Below, piece by piece: positions 7,150-15,216 of a stretch of DNA of 49,661 bases (the first letter of the stretch is position 1; each line of letters opens with the position of its first letter). Position numbers and translations under genes: made by a program. Location: assembly GCA_021787205.1 (NCBI GenBank), contig JAJYME010000005.1, positions 1-49,661 on the forward strand. The letters run 5' to 3'. Origin of the DNA: a bacterium. Lineage in GTDB: Bacteria > Patescibacteriota > Minisyncoccia > UBA6257 > Colwellbacteraceae. The notes under the pieces are model-generated. The model was not told the origin of the DNA and searched no databases. It was given only the letters and a program-made list of their open reading frames with translations.

Positions 7150-9207
7150 TTATTCTTTTACGATATATTCGGTTCTCTCCGCGAACTCCGATTGCTTTCC
7201 CTTATTCCATTCCCCGACCGGTCGGTAGAAACCGACAACGCGGGACCAGATCTCGGTCTTCTTATCGCATTTCGGGCAAGCCTTGACCTCTCCGGACAAA
7301 TAACCATGGTCAGGACAGATGCTGAAGGTGGGAGTGATGGTGATGTAGGGAAGATGATAATTGTCGGTGACTTTTTTGACGAAATCCCGGCAAGTCTTCC
7401 AATCGTTAATCCTCTCTCCCAAGAACAGATGGAGAACGGTGCCGCCGGTATATTTGGTCTGGAGCTCATCCTGATGATCGAGGGCCATAAGCGGATCTTC
7501 AGTGTAATCAACCGGGAGATGGGTAGAGTTGGTATAGTAGGGCGCATCGGGAGTGCCGGCAGTATGGATATCCGGATAGAGCTTTACATCCTCCTTAGCA
7601 AACCTATAGGTAGCGCCCTCTCCAGGGGTGGCTTCCAAGTTATAGAGATTGCCAGTCTCTTCCTGATACTCCTTGAGCTTCTGCCTGATGAAGTCCATCA
7701 CTTTCAGAGCGAATTCCCTGCCTTCTTTATCGGCAATGTCCTTGCCCAAATAATTGAGCAACGACTCGTTCATACCGTTGATGCCGATGGTGGAGAAGTG
7801 GTTATGCCAAGTTCCCAAATATCTTTTGGTGTAAGGCAAAAGCCCTCTTTCCAAATTATCGGTAATCGCCTTCCTCTTCATCTCAAGGGAAATCTTTGCC
7901 AAATCCATCAGCCTCTCAAGCCTGTCAAAATATTCTCCTTCAGTCTTGGCAAGATAGCCGATTCTCGAAAGATTGATAGTGACGACGCCGATAGAACCAG
8001 TCATCTCGGCCGAGCCGAAGAGACCGCCGCCACGGGAACGAAGCTCCTTGAGATCTAACTGAAGCCTGCAGCACATAGAACGGACGTCTGACGGATTAAG
8101 GTTCGAATTGACGAAGTTTTGGAAATACGGAGTGCCGAATTTCGCTGTCATTTCAAAAAGCAAAGGAACGTTCTCGTTCTCCCAATCGAAATCCTTGGTG
8201 ATGTTGTAGGTCGGGATCGGGAAAGTGAAGGCTCGGCCGCTCCTGTCTCCGGCGGTCATAACCTCGATAAAAGCCTTATTGACCAAATCCATCTCCTTCT
8301 GGCAGTCGGCATAAGTGAAATCAACCGCCTTGCCGCCAATGACAGGGTGCCTGGTTCTCATATCCTCGGGGCAAACCCAATCAAGAGTGATGTTGGTGAA
8401 GGGAGTCTGCATTCCCCAACGCGAAGGAACGTTCAGATTGAAAACGAATTGTTGGATACCCTGCTTGATATCCTTGTAGTCCAAATTGTCGGATTTAACA
8501 AACGGAGCAAGATAAGTATCAAATGAAGAGAAAGCTTGGGCGCCGGCGAACTCATTCTGCATGGTTCCCAAGAAGTTGATCATCTGACCGATAGCGGTAT
8601 CAAAATGTTTTGGAGGCAAAGAGCCGACTTTGTTGTCCACCCCGTTAAAACCTTCTTCCAAGAGCTGTCTCAGAGACCAGCCGGCGCAATATCCGGCAAA
8701 AAAATCGAGGTCGTGGATGTGGAGGTCTCCCGAACGATGAGCTTTGCGAATCTCTTCGGTATAAATGTAGTCCAGCCAGTAATTGGCAACGATCTTGCCG
8801 GAGATTCTCATAATCATGCCTCCGATCGAATAACCCATATTGGCATTTTCCTTGACGCGCCAGTCGGCTTGGTTGACGTACTCGTCGATGGCGTCTTGGA
8901 CGGCGATGACCGTTCCCCTGCTCGAACGAGCCTCAGTTCTCTTCTCCCGGTAAATGATGTAGGCCCGGGCCGTCTTGAAATAACCGTCGGACATCAAGGA
9001 ATTTTCTACCAGGTCCTGGATTGTCTCAACGGAGACCTCATCCTGGTATTCCTTGGAACTTTTAAGGAAGTTCTCCACCGTATCGGTGATTTGCTGGGCT
9101 TCCGCCTCGCCAAATTCCGCCGTTGCCTCCGCTGCCTTGACGATGGCGTTAAATATTCTTTTGGGATCAAATTCCACTTTTGATCCGTCTCTTTTGATGA
9201 CTAGCAT
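7150..9207 (-). CDS. nrdD: Anaerobic ribonucleoside-triphosphate reductase (class III)
   Basis: 685 residues. An N-terminal ATP-cone (VIKRDGSKVEFDPKRI) is followed by the ten-stranded barrel and a C-terminal glycyl-radical loop RVVGFYRPVGEW near residue 660. Zinc-site cysteines are in SICPDHGY and ACPKCDKK. The enzyme makes dNTPs from NTPs using formate or thiol reductant after activation by NrdG. A -10 box TACAAT is at 9264-9269 with TTCAAT about 16 bases further up, giving a leader near 50 bases; that leader is unusually long for this window. No NrdR box was recognised. Confidence 0.93.
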   Translation of the reverse strand: MLVIKRDGSKVEFDPKRIFNAIVKAAEATAEFGEAEAQQITDTVENFLKSSKEYQDEVSVETIQDLVENSLMSDGYFKTARAYIIYREKRTEARSSRGTVIAVQDAIDEYVNQADWRVKENANMGYSIGGMIMRISGKIVANYWLDYIYTEEIRKAHRSGDLHIHDLDFFAGYCAGWSLRQLLEEGFNGVDNKVGSLPPKHFDTAIGQMINFLGTMQNEFAGAQAFSSFDTYLAPFVKSDNLDYKDIKQGIQQFVFNLNVPSRWGMQTPFTNITLDWVCPEDMRTRHPVIGGKAVDFTYADCQKEMDLVNKAFIEVMTAGDRSGRAFTFPIPTYNITKDFDWENENVPLLFEMTAKFGTPYFQNFVNSNLNPSDVRSMCCRLQLDLKELRSRGGGLFGSAEMTGSIGVVTINLSRIGYLAKTEGEYFDRLERLMDLAKISLEMKRKAITDNLERGLLPYTKRYLGTWHNHFSTIGINGMNESLLNYLGKDIADKEGREFALKVMDFIRQKLKEYQEETGNLYNLEATPGEGATYRFAKEDVKLYPDIHTAGTPDAPYYTNSTHLPVDYTEDPLMALDHQDELQTKYTGGTVLHLFLGERINDWKTCRDFVKKVTDNYHLPYITITPTFSICPDHGYLSGEVKACPKCDKKTEIWSRVVGFYRPVGEWNKGKQSEFAERTEYIVKE

Positions 9208-9340
9208 CGTTCTAATGTTCTTATTTTATTCTTATTATCCGACGTTTGTTTTATCTTAACTTCATTGTACCCCTTCGGGGCCGATATTGAACGAAACCCA
9301 AAAACAAGGCGGAATCCACCGGTTGGACAAAAAAATAAAA

Positions 9341-9380
9341 AAGTCGGCAAGTTCTCCACAGGAGATCGCCGACCATTTTT
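9341..9380 (-). terminator. Terminator after the PspC operon
   Basis: Stem GTCGGC (9343-9348) pairs with GCCGAC (9368-9373), with an inner TCTCC/GGAGA stem, followed on the minus strand by a T-run. Confidence 0.75.
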
Positions 9381-9408
9381 CTAGCTGTCAATGAAGTTAT
9401 ACACCGAA

Positions 9409-9837
9409 TTAAACGGAATGCGTCAAGATTTCCAGGATTTCAAAGGGATTGGCCTTGGTGTAGTTGCCAAATCTATCAGAGACGATAACTTTCTTCGCTT
9501 GAGGCGGAATCGCTTCTAAAATCGTGGTTTTATCCTGCTTGGTCGTCAGGATGAAGACCTCCTCATACTCGCTTTTCCAGTTAGTCTCAAGATATTTCTC
9601 CAGCTCTACAGCAAAATCCCTCTTTTCCATTTCCTCCAACTTTGATAGGGGTGCCCCTCCCAACTCGTGCCCGAAACGCCCCTCCTTGTCGGAATAATGG
9701 ACTTCCGGGGCTTTAATTTCAGAAATAAGATTAATCTCCCCGCTCAAGACAGCGTAAATATTGGCCGCTTTCTCAGCGGAGACGATAATTAAAGCCGACT
9801 TATCGATAAATTGCTTATAATTTTCTGATATTTTCAT
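9409..9837 (-). CDS. Small cytoplasmic protein, possible host-attachment/baeRF-like family
   Basis: 142 residues, no signal peptide or membrane segment. The start KSALIIVSAEKAANIYAV and a later GRFG followed by a charged helix resemble the bacterial release-factor-like (baeRF, formerly host attachment) family, whose members begin with a similar beta strand plus AxAR segment. The match is weak and from memory, so the family call is tentative. It is the third gene of an operon with pspC and a 49-residue membrane protein, 3 bases after the stop of the latter. Confidence 0.55.
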   Translation of the reverse strand: MKISENYKQFIDKSALIIVSAEKAANIYAVLSGEINLISEIKAPEVHYSDKEGRFGHELGGAPLSKLEEMEKRDFAVELEKYLETNWKSEYEEVFILTTKQDKTTILEAIPPQAKKVIVSDRFGNYTKANPFEILEILTHSV

Positions 9838-9840
9838 ATT

Positions 9841-9990
9841 TTATTTGTTTGTATCCTTGTCATCGCCCTTTTTCTTATTGAGAAAGATAACCCAAGCCGC
9901 AGTCATAATAAGGAATGGAACTGAGAAAACGACGAGGAGGGTAAGGCAGATCAGCATCAACCGCGCCATTCCTCCGAAGATGGCTATCAT
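9841..9990 (-). CDS. 49-residue single-pass membrane protein
   Basis: The frame runs from ATG at 9990 to TAA at 9841-9843. The protein has one strong membrane segment (about residues 10-37) and a short, highly charged tail (KKKGDDKDTNK). It starts 2 bases after the pspC stop and ends 3 bases before the next start, so it is clearly inside the operon. No family is recognised. Its place next to PspC suggests an envelope role. Confidence 0.7.
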   Translation of the reverse strand: MIAIFGGMARLMLICLTLLVVFSVPFLIMTAAWVIFLNKKKGDDKDTNK

Positions 9991-9992
9991 CG

Positions 9993-10235
9993 TTATTCCT
10001 TGCGCCTTCCGGCTTCAGCCTCTTCATCGGCCTTTCGATCCAAGTGATATGGCTCTTCAGGCACTACTGCGGAAGCGACAATATAAGCAAGCGCAGGTAA
10101 AAAGAACATTCCTATAAAAAGGAAAAAGATGTAAAAAACCCTGAGGATGGTGGGGTCGATATCAAGATATTCCCCGATACCTCCGATCAGACCGGTGATG
10201 ACTTTGTTATTTCGGCTTCGATAAAGCTTTTTCAT
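9993..10235 (-). CDS. PspC-domain membrane protein
   Basis: 80 residues. The PspC fold is seen in KLYRSRNNKVITGLIGGIG followed by EYLDIDPTILRVFYI and one membrane segment, matching the phage-shock protein C domain in its short form. The tail is charged (KADEEAEAGRRKE). PspC proteins sense or counter envelope stress; in this setting with no other psp genes the partner is unknown. TATAAT at 10242-10247 ends 6 bases before the ATG, so transcription probably begins at the start codon itself. The 11-bp repeat array directly upstream places the gene in the same regulon as the two-component system at 25 kb. Confidence 0.85.
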   Translation of the reverse strand: MKKLYRSRNNKVITGLIGGIGEYLDIDPTILRVFYIFFLFIGMFFLPALAYIVASAVVPEEPYHLDRKADEEAEAGRRKE

Positions 10236-10241
10236 ATGATG

Positions 10242-10302
10242 ATTATATCACAAAAGATGTTAAGAAAAGGTAAAAAAATTGTTAAGGAATTGTTAAAGAA
10301 TA
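10242..10302 (-). promoter_or_regulatory. PHO-box-like 11-bp repeat array and -10 box before the PspC operon
   Basis: Four units in perfect 11-bp steps begin with G at 10259, 10270, 10281 and 10292. The last two are GTTAAGGAATT and GTTAAAGAATA. TATAAT at 10242-10247 lies 12 bases from the first unit. The array covers the place of the -35 box, as expected for a class II activator of the OmpR/PhoB family. The first 39 bases nearly duplicate the array at 1287. Confidence 0.7.
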
Positions 10303-10311
10303 ATCAAGAAA

Positions 10312-10340
10312 AAGAAAAAACCGCCCAAGATGAGCGGTCG
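10312..10340 (-). terminator. Terminator after the 10347-10895 gene
   Basis: Stem ACCGC/GCGGT with loop, then a T-rich run on the minus strand. It abuts the repeat array of the PspC operon. Confidence 0.65.
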
Positions 10341-10346
10341 AGATAA

Positions 10347-10895
10347 TTAAAGAGATGATTGCGTCTTCTCCGGCTTGTTCCGGGTTGAATAGATCAGGTG
10401 CGAGCAGAAGAAGAGAAGGATGGGGATTCCGATCAGGGAACAGTAAGTTTCCCAAGCGGCCCAGAACATGTAAGTGGTCCACTCCCAATCGGAACCGTTG
10501 AGAAGATAGAGAGTTTTCAAAAAGATGTAGACAAAAATCGTGGCGATAAAGAAAATAGCGACAATCCTTCTCTTGTTCAATTCCCTTTTCTTATCATTGC
10601 CGGTGATAGCTCCAACCAAGAAAATCAGGAAAATGACCGGAGTAAGCAGAGCCGAGAGACCGGTCCAAGAAGACCACATTGCTCCAAGAACGCTTTCTCC
10701 ATCGCCGAACGGAATCCAGAGCCCATAAGAGCCAGAAGTCTTAACTGAGCCTAAGATCAGCGCCGGAATGGCAAAAAAGACGACAAGGGACAGGACGGAA
10801 GAGATGAAAGATCTTAAAAATGTCACCCCAGAAAACTTAGCGACAACCCTAGATCTCCGACCGGTAAAGAAGTTAAAACCCTTTCCTTTTAGCAT
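10347..10895 (-). CDS. Hypothetical four-helix membrane protein with strong ribosome binding site
   Basis: Start chosen at ATG 10895 (182 residues) because AAGGAGG at 10905-10911 lies 9 bases before it. This is one of only three genes here with a clear Shine-Dalgarno site. It also has a full promoter: TTGACA at 10966-10971, 17-base spacer, CATATT at 10943-10948. The protein has about four membrane segments (near residues 23-47, 78-98, 110-130, 140-165) and a positive N-terminus. No family is recognised. Confidence 0.75.
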   Translation of the reverse strand: MLKGKGFNFFTGRRSRVVAKFSGVTFLRSFISSVLSLVVFFAIPALILGSVKTSGSYGLWIPFGDGESVLGAMWSSWTGLSALLTPVIFLIFLVGAITGNDKKRELNKRRIVAIFFIATIFVYIFLKTLYLLNGSDWEWTTYMFWAAWETYCSLIGIPILLFFCSHLIYSTRNKPEKTQSSL

Positions 10896-10942
10896 AAAAA
10901 ACAACCTCCTTAAATATATGTTTAATAAAAGTTTCTAAAGGG

Positions 10943-10971
10943 AATATGACACATCATTATTATTTTGTCAA
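10943..10971 (-). promoter_or_regulatory. Sigma-70-type promoter for the 10347-10895 gene
   Basis: TTGACA at 10966-10971 and CATATT at 10943-10948 on the minus strand, with a 17-base spacer. Predicted leader is about 40 bases and contains AAGGAGG. Confidence 0.7.
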
Positions 10972-11071
10972 TAGCTTATCCCCCTTTTTTAAGGTATAAT
11001 TGACTAATCAGCGTTCTTGTATCCGACGAAAGAGCAAAATTGCTCGTCCGGACAAGATCGCCAAACCAAAA

Positions 11072-12043
11072 ATGATAGTTGATGAAATAAAAATTAAAGT
11101 GGTAGCCGGAAAAGGAGGCCAAGGAGCAGTCGCCTTCGATAAGAATTTGATGGCTAAGGGGGCGGCCGGAGGTTCCGGCGGCCATGGCGGCAGCGTCTGG
11201 TTTGAGGGAGTTTCCGATCTCACCAAGCTTAACCAATTCCGTTTTAAGAAAGAGCTCGAGGCAGAAAACGGCGAGCCTGGTCGCGGTCAGTGGAGGGACG
11301 GCAAGAATGGAGCCGACTTGATCGTCTACATACCCGTTGGCACCGTAGTCACCAACCTTCAAAACAATGAGAAACAAGAAGTGACCCAGGTGGGCGAAAA
11401 AATCCTGGCCGCCAAAGGCGGAAACGGAGGCAAGGGCAATTTCTTATTCCGCGGTCCGAAGAATACCTCCCCCACCCAATTCCAACCGGGATTGCCAGGA
11501 GAAGAATTCGAATTGAAACTGGAACTGAAAATGATTGCCGATGTCGGATTCATCGGACTGCCTAACGGCGGCAAATCAAGCTTGTTAAACACCCTGACAG
11601 CCGCGAAGGCAAAGGTGGGCAATTACGCCTTCACCACTCTCGAGCCGAACTTGGGAGCTTATTACGAATTGATCCTGGCGGATATTCCCGGATTGATCGA
11701 GGGCGCTTCCGAAGGCAGAGGTCTCGGGGCTAAATTCTTAAGACATGTCGAGAGAACAAAATATTTGTTCCATCTGATTTCGTCGGAAACCCAGGATCCC
11801 GTCCATGATTACAAGATCATCCGGGGCGAGCTTAAGAAATACAACAAGGAGTTGGCTAAGAAAAAAGAGACTGTCTTCATTTCCAAATCAGACCTGGTAG
11901 ACGAGGAAAGGATGAAGGAAATAATCGAAGCCCTGGCCGGAGAGAAAGTCAAAGCGACACCGATAACGATTGCTGACGACGAGGGAATAAAACCAGTCCG
12001 CAAAGCCTTGGAAAAGATCCAAAAGGAAAAAATAAAGAGTTAA
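11072..12043 (+). CDS. obgE: GTPase Obg/CgtA
   Basis: Start chosen at ATG 11072 (MIVDEIKIKV), giving 323 residues; the frame is open upstream but the Obg fold begins here. Residues 1 to about 155 form the glycine-rich Obg domain (GKGGQGAVAF, GGHGG, KGGNGGKGNF). The G domain follows with G1 GLPNGGKSS, G3 DIPGLIEGA and G4 KSDLVD. The C-terminal OCT domain of many Obg proteins is absent. Obg acts in 50S ribosome assembly and stress signalling. A TATAAT box is at 10995-11000, giving a leader near 65 bases without a Shine-Dalgarno site. It is one of the few plus-strand genes. Confidence 0.93.
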   Translation: MIVDEIKIKVVAGKGGQGAVAFDKNLMAKGAAGGSGGHGGSVWFEGVSDLTKLNQFRFKKELEAENGEPGRGQWRDGKNGADLIVYIPVGTVVTNLQNNEKQEVTQVGEKILAAKGGNGGKGNFLFRGPKNTSPTQFQPGLPGEEFELKLELKMIADVGFIGLPNGGKSSLLNTLTAAKAKVGNYAFTTLEPNLGAYYELILADIPGLIEGASEGRGLGAKFLRHVERTKYLFHLISSETQDPVHDYKIIRGELKKYNKELAKKKETVFISKSDLVDEERMKEIIEALAGEKVKATPITIADDEGIKPVRKALEKIQKEKIKS

Positions 12044-12044
12044 G

Positions 12045-12076
12045 AAAAACCCGCCATTTTTTGTGGCGGGTTTGGT
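12045..12076. terminator. Bidirectional terminator between obgE and the 12085 gene
   Basis: Stem AAACCCGCCA pairs with TGGCGGGTTT, with A- and T-runs on both sides, between two convergent genes. Confidence 0.85.
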
Positions 12077-12084
12077 TTAAGGTT

Positions 12085-12540
12085 CTAAGAGATTTGGGAT
12101 AGGGATTCGATCCGTTGGATCCGGGCGTTAGTCGCGGCTTCGCGCTTTTCCTGGACCAGGTCAGCGAAGAGCTGAGCCTGAGTCACGGGAGAGTTGTTCT
12201 TCATCCAGACTCCGCAGTCATTGGAGTGGGGTACCCAGAAGCCCAGGTGCTCATAACCGGAAGCCTCGAGGATATCGAAGATGAACTGGCCCTTGTGGTA
12301 CCTTTCCGTCCAGTCAGAGACGATGTCGATAGGAATGGTGTTGCCGTCGATCGGACGATCGGAGAAAACGGAGAGCCGGATAAGCCAGACATCAGCATTG
12401 GTGTCGACAATGGCCAGAGTGCCGTTGTTAACACAGTAGCCACCACGAAGGTTCAGAACATCGGCCGGAAACTCGCTGTCATCGCGAAGAAGACGAACGG
12501 CAAACCGCTTCAGGATCTCAACCAACGTCGTCGTAAACAT
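12085..12540 (-). CDS. Orphan 151-residue protein of unknown function
   Basis: No family is recognised. The protein is soluble, rich in Trp, Asp and Asn, with a C-terminal charged helix (LFADLVQEKREAATNARIQR). It has no signal peptide. It differs from its neighbours in expression signals: a consensus promoter (TTGACA, 17 bases, TATAAT), a leader of about 65 bases and GGGAGG 8 bases before the ATG. These classical signals could mean recent acquisition or a different mode of translation control. Confidence 0.75.
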   Translation of the reverse strand: MFTTTLVEILKRFAVRLLRDDSEFPADVLNLRGGYCVNNGTLAIVDTNADVWLIRLSVFSDRPIDGNTIPIDIVSDWTERYHKGQFIFDILEASGYEHLGFWVPHSNDCGVWMKNNSPVTQAQLFADLVQEKREAATNARIQRIESLSQIS

Positions 12541-12610
12541 AATGTCAGCCTCCCAACCTCAATTTAGAGAGCTATCAATTGGAATCTTTAATTCCTTATT
12601 GATTGTCTAA

Positions 12611-12639
12611 ATTATACCATTTATCCCCTTTTTTGTCAA
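12611..12639 (-). promoter_or_regulatory. Consensus sigma-70 promoter of the 12085-12540 gene
   Basis: TTGACA at 12634-12639, 17-base spacer, TATAAT at 12611-12616 on the minus strand. Both hexamers match consensus exactly. Confidence 0.88.
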
Positions 12640-12694
12640 GAGAAAACAATCAAAACTGGCAAAAAACAAAGGTTTTATGCTATTAATTAAGACT

Positions 12695-13234
12695 ATGGAG
12701 AAGGAAGAAATATTGCTTCATATCTGCTGTGCCGTTTGCGGCAGGCTGTTTACCCAGCTCCTTTCAGAAAACTACTCACCCGTGATCTATTATGACAACT
12801 CCAATATCTACCCTGAGGCGGAATATATGAAAAGACGGGATGAAACGAGAAAGCTAGCAGAAAAATTCGGTCTCAGATTCATTGATGGCCGATATGACCA
12901 CGAAGAGTGGAAGAGTTTCGTTGCCGGACTGGAAGAAGAGCCGGAAGGCGGCAAACGTTGCGACAAATGCTTCCTCTACAGGCTTCAGAAGGCCGCTGGG
13001 ATGGCAAAGCAGGAGGGAATCGCAAGATTCACCACCACCCTTTCCCTATCCCCCTTCAAGAACGAGATCAGGGTCGAGGAGGCGGGCGAGGCGGCAAAGG
13101 AGATGCTCGAATTTCTCACCCCATGGAAAGAGTTCGAGAAAAAGGATTTCTGGAGAGATAATATGAAGATCGTGAGAGCTGAAGAAATCTACCGCCAGAA
13201 TTACTGCGGTTGCGAGTTCTCGATGAGAAAATAA
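12695..13234 (+). CDS. queH: Epoxyqueuosine reductase QueH
   Basis: 179 residues from ATG 12695 (MEKEEILLHICC); six more codons are open upstream. QueH (DUF208) motifs are all present: LLHICCAVC, NSNIYPEAEYMKRR, GKRCDKCFLYRL and YCGCEFS. The conserved cysteines bind an Fe-S cluster and a second metal. The enzyme carries out the last step of queuosine synthesis, reducing epoxyqueuosine in the wobble position of GUN-anticodon tRNAs. No other queuosine gene lies nearby, which fits salvage of a precursor or genes elsewhere. Confidence 0.92.
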   Translation: MEKEEILLHICCAVCGRLFTQLLSENYSPVIYYDNSNIYPEAEYMKRRDETRKLAEKFGLRFIDGRYDHEEWKSFVAGLEEEPEGGKRCDKCFLYRLQKAAGMAKQEGIARFTTTLSLSPFKNEIRVEEAGEAAKEMLEFLTPWKEFEKKDFWRDNMKIVRAEEIYRQNYCGCEFSMRK

Positions 13235-13262
13235 AAAACACAGCGAAAGCTGTGTTTTTTAT
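13232..13262. terminator. Bidirectional terminator between queH and the MacB-like permease
   Basis: Stem AAAACACAGC pairs with GCTGTGTTTT around loop GAAA, between convergent genes. Confidence 0.88.
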
Positions 13263-14494
13263 TACTCATAACGCAGAGCCTCAATCGGATGTTTCTTGGC
13301 GGCGCTTCTAGCCGGATAGAGGCCAAAGACAATCCCGACAAAGGCGGAAACCCCGAAGCCGATCAGAATGGCGTTGGGCGGAACGACAAATGACGCCTCA
13401 CTCGCCGTCGAGAGTTTATTGATGATCAGCATCGCGACATAAGACAAGCCCACACCAAACAAGATTCCGATGATTCCTCCTAGGATCGTGAGAATGATGG
13501 ATTCAAAAAGAAACTGGTTGGAGATATCGCCAGGCGTAGCTCCAAGGGCCTTTCTCAAACCGATTTCGCGGGTGCGTTCGGAAACAGAAACCAACATGAT
13601 GTTCATAATTCCGATACCCCCGACAACCAGGGAGATGGCGGCAACCGAAGTCAAAAGGATAGTGACAATCGCCATAACCGAACCGATTTGTTTCATGAAA
13701 TCGTCAGGAGTGGCGACGGAAAAATCATCCTTCGACGGATCGTCAATATCGTGGGTTTCGCGCAAGGTATACCTGATATCCTCAGCAGTCGCCCCTACCG
13801 TACTGTCTGATTCTGATTTTACCGCCAATTGCTCAAAAGTGTCGGTGCCTTTGAGATACCGGTTGACGGCGGTGTAGGGAATGACAACCGTCTTATTAAG
13901 GTCAAGCATACCCTTCTGGGCGCGATCGTTATAATAGCCGATAACCTTGAAGTTCGTGTCCTTGATCTTTATTTTTTCGCCGATCGGATCCCCCATGCCA
14001 AAGAGATATTCTTTGACATTCGAACCCAGGAGGGCGACCTGGGTACCGGACTTCACATCATCGTCAGTAAACATTCGGCCGTAATCGACATTATAATCGA
14101 ACATATCCATGGCATCGCCCGAAGTGCCAAGAATGGTATAGGTCTTATTGCTGCCTCCATAGGTCACCTTCCCGGAATAAATGGAGACGGGAGCGATATA
14201 CTTAACGAAGTGGACCTTCTCGGGGTTCTTCAAAGCTTCAAGATCCTTCTCGTTAATTCTTCTTGCGAACATACTCGAAGCGTCAAAGCTATGAGAACCA
14301 GGTTCGACAAAGATAATTCCCGAGCCTAAGGATTGGATCTGGTTATAAATCATGCTCTCAGTAATCTTGCCGATGGACATGACGGCAATAATGGCGGCAA
14401 TACCGATGACGATGCCAAGGATAGTGAGGGTGGAGCGGGAACGATTGATGCCGATGGCTTTGAAAGCCATGCTGAAAAGTTGTTTTATTCTCAT
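13262..14494 (-). CDS. MacB-type ABC transporter permease
   Basis: 410 residues. Topology of the MacB/FtsX superfamily: one N-terminal membrane segment (about 20-45), a large extracytoplasmic domain (about 50-280) and three C-terminal segments with the family stretch SERTREIGLRKALGATPGDI. The final motif GLYPARSAAKKHPIEALRYE marks the end of the family. Together with the ATPase and adaptor upstream it forms a MacAB-like mechanotransmission complex for exporting peptides, toxins or lipoproteins. In an outer-membrane-free cell it would work without TolC. It directly follows the ATPase gene. Confidence 0.9.
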   Translation of the reverse strand: MRIKQLFSMAFKAIGINRSRSTLTILGIVIGIAAIIAVMSIGKITESMIYNQIQSLGSGIIFVEPGSHSFDASSMFARRINEKDLEALKNPEKVHFVKYIAPVSIYSGKVTYGGSNKTYTILGTSGDAMDMFDYNVDYGRMFTDDDVKSGTQVALLGSNVKEYLFGMGDPIGEKIKIKDTNFKVIGYYNDRAQKGMLDLNKTVVIPYTAVNRYLKGTDTFEQLAVKSESDSTVGATAEDIRYTLRETHDIDDPSKDDFSVATPDDFMKQIGSVMAIVTILLTSVAAISLVVGGIGIMNIMLVSVSERTREIGLRKALGATPGDISNQFLFESIILTILGGIIGILFGVGLSYVAMLIINKLSTASEASFVVPPNAILIGFGVSAFVGIVFGLYPARSAAKKHPIEALRYE

Positions 14495-15214
14495 TTATTT
14501 ATGATAACCATCCCCAATCTTTCTTCTGTTTTCGACTATGCGATCACTATCCACTTCCCCATCCTTGATCTTGATGATGCGCTCGGCATATTCCGCCGTC
14601 TCAGATTCGTGGGTAATGAGAACGATGGTGATTTTATCTTCATCATTCAATTTTTCAAGGATATCCATAACCACGCCGCCCGATTTGGAATCCAAGTTTC
14701 CCGTCGGCTCATCGGCAAAGATGACCTTGGGCTTATTGACCAGGGCGCGGGCGATGGCAACCCTCTGTTTCTCTCCGCCAGAAAGCTTGGAGGCATCGTG
14801 GTACATCCTGTGTTCGAGGCCGACCGCCTTGACGGCCTCCTCCGCCAACTTCTGCCAGTTTTTTTCAGGAACTTCAGAATATAACAAAGGAAGTTTCACG
14901 TTTTCCAAGACGGTAGTCCTGGGAAGGAGGAAGAACATTTGGAAAACGAAACCGATTTCCTTATTTCTGATCCTGGCAAGGTCGACATCAGACATCTCAT
15001 CCATAGTCTTCCCATTAAAACGGTAAAGACCGTCGGTCGGTCGGTCCAAAAAGCCCATGATATGGAGAATGGTTGATTTCCCCGATCCTGAAGGACCCAT
15101 AATCGAGACGAATTCGCCCTTCTCAATTTTGAAAGAAACTCCCTTTAAAACGGGAGTTTCTATGCCGTCTGAGGCGTAAATTTTAGTTATGTTTTCTAAT
15201 TCTATTAAGCTCAT
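14495..15214 (-). CDS. MacB/LolD-type ABC transporter ATPase
   Basis: 239 residues. Walker A GPSGSGKST, signature LSGGEKQRVAIARAL, Walker B VIFADEPTGNLD. The sequence PTGNLDSKSG is typical of the LolD/MacB/FtsE group. It powers the adjacent permease. The gene starts 2 bases after the adaptor gene and ends directly before the permease gene, so the three form one operon. Confidence 0.92.
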   Translation of the reverse strand: MSLIELENITKIYASDGIETPVLKGVSFKIEKGEFVSIMGPSGSGKSTILHIMGFLDRPTDGLYRFNGKTMDEMSDVDLARIRNKEIGFVFQMFFLLPRTTVLENVKLPLLYSEVPEKNWQKLAEEAVKAVGLEHRMYHDASKLSGGEKQRVAIARALVNKPKVIFADEPTGNLDSKSGGVVMDILEKLNDEDKITIVLITHESETAEYAERIIKIKDGEVDSDRIVENRRKIGDGYHK

Positions 15215-15216
15215 GA

